From: Streptomyces fradiae
Lineage (GTDB): Bacteria; Actinomycetota; Actinomycetes; Streptomycetales; Streptomycetaceae
Length of the DNA: 64,000 bases
Reading direction: 5' to 3'
Assembly: GCF_041270065.1 (NCBI RefSeq)
Contig: NZ_CP065958.1
Span: 7,688,001-7,752,000 of the forward strand
Under the pieces are notes generated by a model. It ran no database searches. It was not told the origin of the DNA and worked only from the letters and a program-made list of their open reading frames with translations. Both the position numbers and the translations under genes were made by a program. This document shows, in pieces, positions 53,901-60,831 of the stretch (positions within the stretch are counted from its first letter, which is position 1; the number at the start of each line of letters is the position of its first letter).

Positions 53901-54504
53901 GCGGCAGGATCTCCAGCGCGCCCCGCAAGGCGCTCGTCGCCCGCGCGAGATCCGTCCCGTCGGCGGTCCCATCAGGCGTGTCGTCGGCTGGTCCGGCCCG
54001 CCGGGAGACCTCGCCGCCGCGCGCGCCGTTGTCGTGCCGCTCCTGCAGGGCCTCGCCGAGCGCGGCCAGCGTCTGCGCGCCGGTCGTGGCGTCCTGCGGC
54101 AGGCCGGCCGCCCGGTCGAACAGCTCGACCGCCCGGTCGAGATCGCTCGCCCGCCCGTAGAGGTCGAAGCATCGCCGGTACGTCAGGGCGAGGACGACCA
54201 CGTCCTGAGGGCGCACAGGATCGACGGACACCCGTTCATGACCGAAGGCGACCAGCGCGCTCAGATCACCGGCGTCGAGGGTCAGTTGCCACCGCCGGTG
54301 CAGGGCGATCAGGAGATTTCCGGCGCGGCCCGGCACGGAGGCGTCGCCGGGCTCCGTGGCCGCGAGCTCCCGGCGGTACGACCGGATGGCCTCGTCGAGC
54401 GCGTCGCGGTCGCCCGTTCTCAGATGGCGCAGCAGCAGTTGATCGCCACCGGGCCGTGTGCCGCCGGGTCCTCCGGCTCCCGTCGCATCCGCCGCGCTGA
54501 CCAC
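50926..54504 (-). CDS. TPR-CHAT caspase-like protein
   Basis: 1192-residue protein. Residues about 40-830 are degenerate tetratricopeptide repeats (for example SALAQQRPGTGPYADTLANL and LREATRLARTALDAAPASP). Residues about 930-1190 form a CHAT domain of the caspase-like protease clan. The dyad is intact, with His in VHFACHGVSEP (near 1045) and Cys in VVLSACETARADG (near 1090). CHAT proteins cleave partner proteins when a TPR sensor is triggered, as in Craspase. GTG 54504 was chosen for its upstream GGGGG. It is first in a leftward operon with the TPR gene and divergent from a cysteine-motif gene. Confidence 0.9.
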   Translation of the reverse strand: MVSAADATGAGGPGGTRPGGDQLLLRHLRTGDRDALDEAIRSYRRELAATEPGDASVPGRAGNLLIALHRRWQLTLDAGDLSALVAFGHERVSVDPVRPQDVVVLALTYRRCFDLYGRASDLDRAVELFDRAAGLPQDATTGAQTLAALGEALQERHDNGARGGEVSRRAGPADDTPDGTADGTDLARATSALRGALEILPPGSPDRPGYRNNLATALHSAYLHSGDTAALREALDQWRTALRESPPGSEVRPLVLANLSQGLRSRHDHDTDEAHRAEMLEVHRTALAESRAGHPKHPARLAGLAVALRLAAEGNGDPGLLHESVQLLREALPLYDAGAPERAMGMNTLGNTLHRLAQSTGDATVLDEAIAVLRSALAQQRPGTGPYADTLANLAVTLRERGLQTGDLESLREATRLARTALDAAPASPTAQAARLANLGVVLQSWHGATGDPAAADEAVDTARRALALAPRTGAVRADRLNHLANALRGRFGGRADRTDPATADPGVADPDVTNLDVTNPETAHPDVADLDEAAALLEEAAGHIPYGDPALALVLSNLGSTRLTKHHHSPREGLLEQAVSDLGRAVWSAPEGDPAHGTYLHTYGDALRALHHQDGDPAVLRAAEDAYRQAAGTRTLPAYERVLAAWDWGAAAAAGLRWSEALRGHEAALELLPFATSGRLARGDQERGLSRVRGLAAEAAACAVNAGRAEHAVSLLEQGRGVLLSRAMDTRDGIGRLRGAHPGLAERFVSIRDRLDALEAVDAAEAALGRLPPATADQRHTLASRLEELVAEIRRAPGFADFLGAPDENALLACAQDGPVVLAYCSGYRSDALVLRPEGVLLVPLPQATPDAVGAQADRLRRALADAMDPARDKAAQRTVAQVLAWTWDHVTGPVLDRLGLSGAPVVPGAGGGDGGELPRLWWSPGGTLAALPLHAAGHHDEAVDVVPQGTSEPGPAPRTVMDRVVSSYTPTVRALRYARDRAAAPRPAGRLLAVALPDTPGARPLGGARREAETLRALLPTDVLYGEEATFDRVMAALPDHPCVHFACHGVSEPAAPSAGRLLVHDHPTRPLTVRQIARLDLPAARLVVLSACETARADGHLADESIHITSAFQLAGYPQAVGTLWPVHDVVAVRVTRLLYRRLRTDDGDGGPALDDSRTAAALHQAVRECRAAFAASPSLWAAHVHAGA

Positions 54505-54601
54505 GACCACCCCCGGTTGACGCCGCCCCGGACCGTACGTCCTCCGCACCCTCCGCGCGTCCCGCGCCCTCGCGAGTCCCCGCACGTACCGGCCTGTGTT
54601 C

Positions 54602-54647
54602 ACGATAGCCAAGAAGCCCTCGGATCGCCGGGGTTGGGACATACAAT
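54602..54647. promoter_or_regulatory. divergent promoter elements of the CHAT module
   Basis: TACAAT on the plus strand (54642-54647) is a near-consensus -10 for the rightward genes. TATCGT on the minus strand (54607-54602) could serve the CHAT operon. Clear -35 elements were not found. Confidence 0.4.
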
Positions 54648-54688
54648 CGGCGCCAAGCGGCAAGCGGCGTCCGAGGGGGAGCGGGAGC

Positions 54689-55132
54689 GTGGCGAACACG
54701 GCCGACGGAGCGACGAACACGGACCCGGGCGACGCACGGCTGCAGGAGCTCTGCCGCCGGCTCGCGGATCCCTCGTCCTCACCGGAGTTCGACGCGCTCG
54801 GCGAGCCGGGGGCGCGGCTCGTCGAGGCCATCGCCGCCGCCCTGCGCGACGGCCGTTCCCTCCAGCAACTCGGCGATCACCTCGACGAGTTGGAAGAGCT
54901 GTTGCTGGCCGCGGGCCACAGCGCCGGACTCGGCTCGTACCGTACGACGCCCCCGTCCACCGGCCCCGTGTTCCAGAGTCTGCCGGTGGCGGGACCGGCG
55001 CATCCCGCGCTGTACTTCCTGGCCTGTCCCGCGGGCCGGTGCGGTCGCGTGGAGGCGCCGGACGACGGCGCCCCCGATCAGCCCGCCTGCGGCCTCCTCG
55101 GCCGACCGCTGAACCCGCTGTCGCTCCGGTGA
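54689..55132 (+). CDS. small Cys-motif protein, unrecognised
   Basis: 147 residues. The N-terminal half is helical and acidic (RLVEAIAAALRDG, LGDHLDELEELLLAAG). The C-terminus has YFLACPAGRCGRVEAPDDG and QPACGLLGRPLNPLS, a C-P-x2-x-C ... C arrangement ending in GRPL like a degenerate zinc ribbon. There is no signal peptide. GTG 54689 was chosen, with GGGGGAGCGGG upstream. It overlaps the membrane gene by four bases and lies divergent from the TPR-CHAT gene. It may be a target or regulator of the CHAT protease, which is inference. Confidence 0.72.
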   Translation: MANTADGATNTDPGDARLQELCRRLADPSSSPEFDALGEPGARLVEAIAAALRDGRSLQQLGDHLDELEELLLAAGHSAGLGSYRTTPPSTGPVFQSLPVAGPAHPALYFLACPAGRCGRVEAPDDGAPDQPACGLLGRPLNPLSLR

Positions 55133-56040
55133 CCAGCGCCTTCCTCAGCGCGCTGGGGGGCCGGATCGCGGAGCGGTGGCTGACGCTGCTCGCACTGCCC
55201 GGACTGCTCTTCGTCGCCGCCGTCACCACGGCGACGGTGCTCGGCCACGAACACGCGGCCGACGTGGGGAAGTTGCGGACCTGGCTCGACACGCTCGCCG
55301 CCTCCCCCGCGTCCCGGAGCATCGGCACCGTCGCCCTCGTGGCCCTGGGGGTGCTGCTCGTCGCGGCCGCGATCGGCGCGGCCGCCCAGGCCCTCGGCGC
55401 CGGGGTGGAGCTCCTCTGGTGCGCCGAGCCCCGCGGGCACCTCCTGCGGCGCCTCGCCGACCGCCGGCTGCGCAGATGGCGGGCCGCCGACGCCGCGTTC
55501 CGCGCCGCCCTGGTCACGGCCGGCCGGGCCCGTCTCGCCGGGGCGGACGACGCCGACCGGCTCGCCGGGCTCGCGGAGAGCCGCTTCGCCGAGCGGGACC
55601 GCATCGCCGCCGCCTCGCCTCGCCACCCCTTCGGCATGGGCGACCGGCTCGCCGCACCCGGGCAACGGCTGTGGCGCGCCTACCGCCTGGACCTGGCGGC
55701 GGCCTGGCCCCGCCTCTGGCTCCTCGCAGCCGACGGCACCCGCGCCGAACTGCACGCCGCCCGCCTGAGGTTCGGCGCGGCGGCGCGCCTGTGCGCCTGG
55801 GGCGGCGGGTATCTGGTCCTCGGCGTGTGGTGGTGGCCGGCCGCCCTGATCGGCATCGCCTCCGTCGCCGTCGGCCTGCACCGCGGCCGGGCCGCCGCCG
55901 ACGCGTTCGCCGAACTCACCGAGGCCCTCGCCGACCTCCATGTCCGCGACCTGGCGGCCGCCCTGGGCATCGACTCCGCGGCGTCCCTGGACCGCGCGCT
56001 CGGCGAACGCCTCTCCCGGGTTCTGCGCAAGCCCGGCTGA
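55129..56040 (+). CDS. membrane protein of the CHAT module
   Basis: 303 residues with an N-terminal hydrophobic segment (LLALPGLLFVAAVTTATVL), a second (LVALGVLLVAAAIGAAA), a long charged cytosolic stretch rich in Arg, Ala and Leu, and a C-terminal pair (CAWGGGYLVLGVWWWPAALIG). No family was recognised. GTG 55129 overlaps the previous stop as GTGA, so it is translationally coupled to the Cys-motif gene. Membrane-damaging or sensing roles are plausible for proteins in such modules. Confidence 0.72.
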   Translation: MTSAFLSALGGRIAERWLTLLALPGLLFVAAVTTATVLGHEHAADVGKLRTWLDTLAASPASRSIGTVALVALGVLLVAAAIGAAAQALGAGVELLWCAEPRGHLLRRLADRRLRRWRAADAAFRAALVTAGRARLAGADDADRLAGLAESRFAERDRIAAASPRHPFGMGDRLAAPGQRLWRAYRLDLAAAWPRLWLLAADGTRAELHAARLRFGAAARLCAWGGGYLVLGVWWWPAALIGIASVAVGLHRGRAAADAFAELTEALADLHVRDLAAALGIDSAASLDRALGERLSRVLRKPG

Positions 56041-56089
56041 GGCCCCCGTATCACCGGCACCGGCACCGGCACCGGCCCTGACACGGGCC

Positions 56090-56284
56090 ATGGGAGTCCT
56101 GGGCCCCTCGGTGGCGGCCGTCACCACGAGCCGGCTGGTCACGGGGACACGCGTCGGCGAAGCGGTCGTCCTCTCGTACACTCTCGAGTTCAAGGTCATC
56201 CTGCTGGGCCTCCTCGTCGCGGCCCTCGCCGAAGCCTTCCGCCGTGGCGCGAGGCTTCGCGCCGCCACGGAAGGGCTCGTCTGA
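56090..56284 (+). pseudogene. 3' fragment of a DUF2975 membrane-protein gene
   Basis: Only about 64 residues remain (from GVLGPSVAAVTTSRLVTGTR), ending VILLGLLVAALAEAFRRGARLRAATEGLV in short parts. The last segment matches the C-terminus of DUF2975 proteins, normally about 160-180 residues with four membrane segments. The expected 5' part is absent and replaced by a CACCGG repeat and the end of the CHAT-module membrane gene. It precedes an HTH gene with a TGATG overlap, the usual DUF2975 partner. Confidence 0.65.
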
Positions 56285-56508
56285 TGCCACCGGATGAGGA
56301 CTACCGCATCGCGGTCCGCCTGGACCGGTTGCCGGCGGACCGGGAGATGACCCTGGCACAGCCGGCGACCCGGGTCGGCGTCATGGTGGTCAACCTCTCG
56401 GTGCGGAAGAACGGGCGCGCGAAGGCGATCCGCTTCTCCACACTCAGCGCGATCTGCCGGGAACTGGACTGCCGGCCGGGTGACCTGCTGAGCTTCGAAG
56501 GCCCCTGA
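56284..56508 (+). CDS. small Xre-family HTH protein, possibly decayed
   Basis: 74 residues. It resembles the YozG-like Cro/CI regulators that normally follow DUF2975 genes (RIAVRLDRL start, then NGRAKAIRFSTLSAICRELDC and a PGDLLSFEGP end). The usual helix LAELAARVGV is changed to LAQPATRVGV, and PADREMTLA replaces a typical loop. A proline inside a DNA-binding helix suggests loss of function, as its membrane partner is truncated. The start overlaps the fragment's TGA. Confidence 0.7.
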   Translation: MPPDEDYRIAVRLDRLPADREMTLAQPATRVGVMVVNLSVRKNGRAKAIRFSTLSAICRELDCRPGDLLSFEGP

Positions 56509-56559
56509 AATCGGGGCCGCGCCGCCCCGCGGAATTCCGGGAGAGGGAGGAGAGACGAC

Positions 56560-57246
56560 ATGAACGAGTCCGTCGGCGAGTCCGGGCTTGAGCGGATCGA
56601 TCTGGGCGAGGTGCCGTACACCGAGGCGAGCGAGGAGATGAGGGGCTGGGTCGAGCGGCGGCGGGCCGGGGAGATCCCGGACCGGCTGGTCCTGCTGACC
56701 CACCCGCCGGTCATCACGTACGGCTCGCGCACGCCCGTCGACCAGCTGCCCCGCGCCGACTCGCCGATCCCGCTCGTCGAGGTCGACCGCGGCGGCCAGG
56801 CCACCTACCACGGGCCGGGCCAGCTCATCGGCTACTTCGTGCTGCACCTGGGGGAGCGCGGGCCCGGTGACGTGGTGCGCTGGGTGGAGAACGGGCTCGT
56901 CGCCGCTCTGGACTCGCTCGGCTTCGAGACCGTACGGCGCGACACCCCGCCCGGCGCCCAGAGCCTGGTCGGCGTGTGGACGCCCCGCCACGACAAGCTC
57001 GTCTCCATCGGCATGCGCATCCGCAACAAGGTGACGAGCCACGGCTTCGCCCTCAACATCTCCTCCGACCTCGACGAGTTCACCCGCTTCACGGCCTGCG
57101 GACTGCCCGAGGTCGCCATGACCTCACTGGCCGAGATGGCCGCCGAACAGGGCCGGCCCGCACCCACGGAGGCCGCCGTCCGCGACGCCGTGGCCCGCGC
57201 CTTCGGTGCGGTCGCACCCGCCACCGCCGGGCCCCGGCACGGCTGA
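56560..57246 (+). CDS. lipB: lipoyl(octanoyl) transferase LipB
   Basis: 228 residues. The enzyme moves octanoyl from acyl-carrier protein to lipoate-dependent enzyme subunits. RGGQATYHGPGQLIGYFVL is the diagnostic segment, and the catalytic Lys lies in DKLVSIGMRIRNKVTSHGFALN and the Cys in FTACGLPEVAMTSL. Length is normal. No lipA lies next to it in this window, so it may be a second copy or the gene order differs. The ATG follows GGGAGAGGGAGGAG. Confidence 0.9.
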   Translation: MNESVGESGLERIDLGEVPYTEASEEMRGWVERRRAGEIPDRLVLLTHPPVITYGSRTPVDQLPRADSPIPLVEVDRGGQATYHGPGQLIGYFVLHLGERGPGDVVRWVENGLVAALDSLGFETVRRDTPPGAQSLVGVWTPRHDKLVSIGMRIRNKVTSHGFALNISSDLDEFTRFTACGLPEVAMTSLAEMAAEQGRPAPTEAAVRDAVARAFGAVAPATAGPRHG

Positions 57247-57331
57247 CCCGTTCCCGTACGCACACAATCTGACCCCCACATCCCACCCCCCACTCCCACC
57301 CCAACCCCCGGTCACCACAGGAAGGTTCCTC

Positions 57332-57676
57332 ATGACCCAGCCCGCAGGCACCCCCGTCGTCCGCCTAAACGAGCCCCGGCACCGTTACGAGATCCTGGTC
57401 GACGAACAGCGCGCCGGGCTCACCGCCTTCCGGGACCGCGGCGAGCAGCGCGTCTTCTTCCACACCGAGGTCGACGAGGCGTACGCCGGGCAGGGCCTGG
57501 CCTCGATCCTCGTCGAGCAGGCGCTGAACGACGTGCGCGCCACCAAGAAGCGGATCGTGCCCGTCTGCCCGTACGTCGCGAAATTCCTGAAGAAGCACGA
57601 GGAGTACGCCGACATCACCGACGCGGTGACGCCCGAGGTCCTGGAGTGGCTGGACGTCCAACTCGCCGGCCGCTGA
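57332..57676 (+). CDS. short GNAT-like N-acetyltransferase (YjdJ type)
   Basis: 114 residues, the compact Gcn5-like fold of the COG2388 group. It reads RYEILVDEQRAGLTAFRD, then FFHTEVDEAYAGQGLASILVEQALND, with acetyl-CoA loop Y-x-G-x-G-x-A, and IVPVCPYVAKFLKKHEEYAD. GGAAGG lies upstream of ATG 57332. The acceptor is unknown. Confidence 0.88.
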   Translation: MTQPAGTPVVRLNEPRHRYEILVDEQRAGLTAFRDRGEQRVFFHTEVDEAYAGQGLASILVEQALNDVRATKKRIVPVCPYVAKFLKKHEEYADITDAVTPEVLEWLDVQLAGR

Positions 57677-57720
57677 TCGTCACCGACGGCCGCTGCCTCT
57701 CGTCGGCACGAACCGGCCCG

Positions 57721-57779
57721 GGCCCGGACCCCGCAACTTGCAGCAATCCCCTGCAAGATCTTGCGCGGCGGTCCGGGCC
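57721..57779. promoter_or_regulatory. MalR/LacI-like operator upstream of the PfkB kinase
   Basis: CTTGCAG (57737-57743) and CTGCAAG (57751-57757) form an inverted repeat, with CGCAA (57732-57736) and TTGCG (57761-57765) outside and a GGCCCGGACC/GGTCCGGGCC stem beyond them. The CTTGCA motif recalls MalR-type LacI sites in Streptomyces. The outer stem could also terminate the preceding gene. Confidence 0.5.
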
Positions 57780-57797
57780 GCTGTTTGACTGCCCCGC

Positions 57798-58850
57798 ATG
57801 AGCAGTGACGCCTCCATCGCCCCCGACGCCGCCCCCGACGCCGCCCCCGGCCGGGACATCGACGTCCTCGTCCTCGGCGGCGCCGGCGTCGACACCATCG
57901 TCTACGTGCCCGAGCTGCCCCTGCCGCTCGCCGACAGCCACATGATCGGCACCGGGATCGTCACCCGCGCCGGCCAGACCGGCGACTTCGTCGCGCTCGG
58001 ACTGCACCGCCTCGGCCTGCGCATCCACCACCTCGACCTGCTCGGCGCCGACCCCGAGGGCGACCTCGTCCGCGCCCTCCACCGCGAGCACGGCATCGCC
58101 CTCACCGACGTGCCCCAGCCCACCGGCACCAAGCGGGCCGTCAACCTCGTCGGCCCCGACGGGCGCCGGCTCTCCCTCTACGACGCCACCCGAGGCAGCG
58201 ACGCCGACCGGCTGCCGCCCGGCACCGTGCGTGCGCTCGCCGCCCGCAGCCGGCACGCCCACGTCTCGATCACCCAGCCCTGCGCCCACGCCCTGCCCGA
58301 GCTCCGCGCCGCCGGCGTCACGATCTCCACCGACCTGCACGACTGGGACGGCCGCGACGCCTACCACGAGCCGTTCGCCCTCGCCGCCGACCTGGTGTTC
58401 GTCTCCGCCACCGCGCTCGACGACCCCGAGCGCACCCTGCGCGACCTCCTCGCCCGCGGCCGCGCCTCCATCGCCGTCGCCACCGACGGGGCCGCCGGCG
58501 CGTACCTCCTCACCGGCCCCGACGAGCCGCTCGTGCACGTCCCGGCCGTCACCCCGACCGCGCCCGTCGTCGACAGCAACGGCGCGGGCGACGCGTTCGC
58601 CGCCGGATTCCTGCACGCCTGGCTGGCCGGCGCCCCCGCCCGTATCTGCGCCCTCCACGGCAGCATCGCCGGCGCCCACGCCTGCACCGTCCCCTCGACC
58701 CGCGCCGAGGCCATCGGCCGCGACGCCCTTCTCGCCGAGGCGACCCGACTCGGTGCCGATGTCGGGGCCGATGCCGATGCCGATGCGGCGGACGCTGCCG
58801 CCGCCGGTGGTCCGGGGCACGGTGCCCGGCATGTCAGGATCGAGGGATGA
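57798..58850 (+). CDS. PfkB-family carbohydrate kinase
   Basis: 350 residues. The ribokinase-type fold starts VLVLGGAGVDTIVYV, has the substrate-side GTGIVTRAGQTGDFVALGL, and the anion-hole/catalytic motif VDSNGAGDAFAAGFLHAW near residue 258. The family phosphorylates sugars or nucleosides. The C-terminal 30 residues are an Ala/Asp-rich tail from a GATGCC repeat, beyond the usual fold. A MalR-like site upstream suggests sugar control. Its stop overlaps the RNase HI start (ATGA). Confidence 0.88.
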   Translation: MSSDASIAPDAAPDAAPGRDIDVLVLGGAGVDTIVYVPELPLPLADSHMIGTGIVTRAGQTGDFVALGLHRLGLRIHHLDLLGADPEGDLVRALHREHGIALTDVPQPTGTKRAVNLVGPDGRRLSLYDATRGSDADRLPPGTVRALAARSRHAHVSITQPCAHALPELRAAGVTISTDLHDWDGRDAYHEPFALAADLVFVSATALDDPERTLRDLLARGRASIAVATDGAAGAYLLTGPDEPLVHVPAVTPTAPVVDSNGAGDAFAAGFLHAWLAGAPARICALHGSIAGAHACTVPSTRAEAIGRDALLAEATRLGADVGADADADAADAAAAGGPGHGARHVRIEG

Positions 58851-59575
58851 CAGAGAAGATCATCGCGGCGTGCGACGGCGCCTCCAAGGGCAACCCCGGA
58901 CCCGCCGCCTGGGCCTGGGTCATCGGGACCGAGGACGGCGAGATCGCCCACTGGGAGGCCGGACCGCTCGGCACGGCCACCAACAACGTGGCCGAACTCA
59001 CCGCCCTCCTGCGCCTGTTGGAGCGCATCGACCCCGCCGTGCCGGCCGAGGTGCGGATGGACTCGCAGTACGCGATGAAGGCCGTCACCACCTGGCTGCC
59101 CGGCTGGCGGCGCAAGGGCTGGAAGACCTCGGCCGGCACCCCCGTCGCCAACAAGGAGCTGGTCGTCCGGATCGACGAACTGCTCACCGACCGGCGCGTG
59201 GAGTTCGTCTACACCCCCGCCCACCAGGTCGACGGCGACCCGCTGAACGACGCCGCCGACCGGGCCGCGAGCCACACCGCCCGCAGTCAGCAGCCCGCCG
59301 GCTCGGACGAGGGCTCGCCGCTGCCCCCGCCGGAGCCCGGCTCGGCCCGCCCCGCCGCCGCCAAGCGTCCCCGCAAGGCCACCGGCGCCCCCGGTTCGCC
59401 GCGCGCCGGTACGCGCTCCGGTGGCTCCGGTACGCGTTCCGGTTCGTCCGCGCCCAGCCTCAAGGCCCGCTTCCCGGGACGCTGCCGCTGCGGCCAGGCG
59501 TACGCCAAGGGCGACACCATCACCAAGAACCCCGACGGCTGGGGCCACCCCGCCTGCGCCGAAGCCGCCTCGTAG
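58847..59575 (+). CDS. rnhA: ribonuclease HI with C-terminal cysteine extension
   Basis: 242 residues. The catalytic domain of about 140 residues has the DEDD set: ACDGASKGNPG, NNVAELTALLRL, RMDSQYAMKAV and NDAADRAAS. It degrades RNA in RNA-DNA hybrids. A Pro/Ala/Lys linker leads to a C-terminal module with RCRCGQAYAKGDTI and GWGHPAC, which looks like a small zinc ribbon. Translationally coupled to the PfkB gene. A long terminator hairpin follows. Confidence 0.9.
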   Translation: MTEKIIAACDGASKGNPGPAAWAWVIGTEDGEIAHWEAGPLGTATNNVAELTALLRLLERIDPAVPAEVRMDSQYAMKAVTTWLPGWRRKGWKTSAGTPVANKELVVRIDELLTDRRVEFVYTPAHQVDGDPLNDAADRAASHTARSQQPAGSDEGSPLPPPEPGSARPAAAKRPRKATGAPGSPRAGTRSGGSGTRSGSSAPSLKARFPGRCRCGQAYAKGDTITKNPDGWGHPACAEAAS

Positions 59576-59595
59576 GCGCTGACCAGGCATTTCAC

Positions 59596-59638
59596 GGGCT
59601 CCGGCGACCGCTGCACAGTGCGGTCGCCGGAGCCCTTT
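59596..59638 (+). terminator. strong intrinsic terminator after rnhA
   Basis: Perfect 16-base stem from GGGCTCCGGCGACCGC to its complement, an 8-base loop, then TTT. Confidence 0.85.
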
Positions 59639-59764
59639 CCGGTGCCGGCCGCCAGGCCCCCGGAGGCTCTCGTAAAGCTTCCGAAACCCTCCGCTGGGCC
59701 GAATGAGGGATGGGGTGAACCGGACATTCACTCAGCCGTGCGCGCGGGTTCGTGTGGGGTTCTG

Positions 59765-59793
59765 TTCTCAGGGGCCCCGGGGCTGCATACTGT
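59765..59793 (+). promoter_or_regulatory. candidate promoter of the GNAT gene in a 362-base gap
   Basis: TTCTCA (59765-59770) and TACTGT (59788-59793) with a 17-base spacer. The roughly 140-base leader that follows has a hairpin CTTGCCCA/TGGGCAAG near 59822-59847 and a possible 33-codon leader ORF (59808-59909, starting ANRFTCPFPLGQ). The rest of the gap, 59639-59760, shows nothing recognisable. Confidence 0.45.
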
Positions 59794-59937
59794 TCCTCCC
59801 GCCACCGATGGCGAACCGTTTCACTTGCCCATTTCCCCTTGGGCAAGGTGGTCGTCACCGGGCCGGGAACCCCTCCCTTGCGTCGCCGCCGCGATCCGGC
59901 GTGCGATGACCCCTGCCCGTGAAAGACCCGAGGACCC

Positions 59938-60666
59938 GTGCCAGTACCTGTAGTCCTTACCGGGCGCACCGTGCGCCTGGAGCCGCTGGCCATGCGCCAC
60001 GCCGAGGGCATCGCCTGGGCGGGCGCACTGGATCGTGCGGCCTATGCGTACACGTCCGTGCCCCACGGCCTTGATGCCTCCTGCGACTACATCGCCCGCG
60101 CTCTCGCCGAACAGGCGCAAGGCCGGGCCCTGCCGTTCGCCCTGGTCGACCCCCATACCGGCCGGGTTCTCGGATCGACCCGCTTCCTGGAACTCGACTA
60201 CTGGCGCGGGCCGGTGATTTGGCCGCCGGTCACCGGGGTGCCCAACGGCGACCCCCTGACCGCGGTGCCCGACGCCGCCGAGATCGGCAACACCTGGATC
60301 TCCAGCGAGGCCCGCGGCACCGGCGTCAACACCGAGGCCAAGTACCTCATGCTGCGGCACGCTTTCGAGACCTGGGGCCTGCGCCGGATCTCCATGCGCG
60401 CCGACGCCCGCAACACCCGCTCCCGCGTCGCCATCGAGCGGCTCGGCGCGAGCTGCGAGGGCGTCCGCCGTGCCCACTCGCGCGGCCTGGACGGCGTGGT
60501 CCGCGACACCGCGTTCTACTCCATCCTCGACGAGGAGTGGCCGGCCGTCCGCGGCATCATTGAGCTCCGCCTCCCGGGCATGCGCCCGCCGGCGCCGCTC
60601 CCGGCGGCGGGCTTCCCGGGCCAGTCCCTGGAACCCGGCGGCGCGGGCGAACTGCTGCCCGCCTGA
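59938..60666 (+). CDS. GNAT-family acetyltransferase, RimJ/RimL-like
   Basis: 242 residues. It begins PVPVVLTGRTVRLEPLAMRH, typical of RimJ/RimL-like enzymes, and has the acetyl-CoA segment ARGTGVNTEAKYLMLRHAFE and RADARNTRSRVAIERLG. It acetylates a protein amino terminus, antibiotic or small molecule. GTG 59938 is preceded by GAGGACCC. A Pro/Gly-rich tail of about 25 residues follows the fold. Confidence 0.88.
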   Translation: MPVPVVLTGRTVRLEPLAMRHAEGIAWAGALDRAAYAYTSVPHGLDASCDYIARALAEQAQGRALPFALVDPHTGRVLGSTRFLELDYWRGPVIWPPVTGVPNGDPLTAVPDAAEIGNTWISSEARGTGVNTEAKYLMLRHAFETWGLRRISMRADARNTRSRVAIERLGASCEGVRRAHSRGLDGVVRDTAFYSILDEEWPAVRGIIELRLPGMRPPAPLPAAGFPGQSLEPGGAGELLPA

Positions 60667-60701
60667 CACCCGGTCCGGCGTTCGGAGGCCGCCACCAGAG
60701 G

Positions 60702-60831
60702 CGGCCACGAACGCCGGACCCGGACTCCCGGCCACGAACGCCGGACCCGGACTCCCGGACCCGGACTCCCGGACCCGGACTCCCGGACCCGGACTCCCCT
60801 GACCCGGACTCCCGGACCCGGACTCCCGGAC
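60702..60831. repeat. tandem repeat array of a 14-base GGACTCCCGGACCC unit
   Basis: After two copies of a 27-base block containing GGCCACGAACGCCGGACC come about seven units of the 14-base motif, one with an inserted CT. It fills the whole space between the converging GNAT and STAS genes. The units are identical rather than separated by unique spacers. Confidence 0.8.

Noticed and set aside
56041..56089. Attachment site at the CHAT/DUF2975 junction
   Set aside because: Only a short CACCGG repeat is seen, with no matching direct repeat at the other side, no tRNA and no integrase.
60702..60831. CRISPR-like array
   Set aside because: Units are contiguous with no unique spacers and there are no cas genes.
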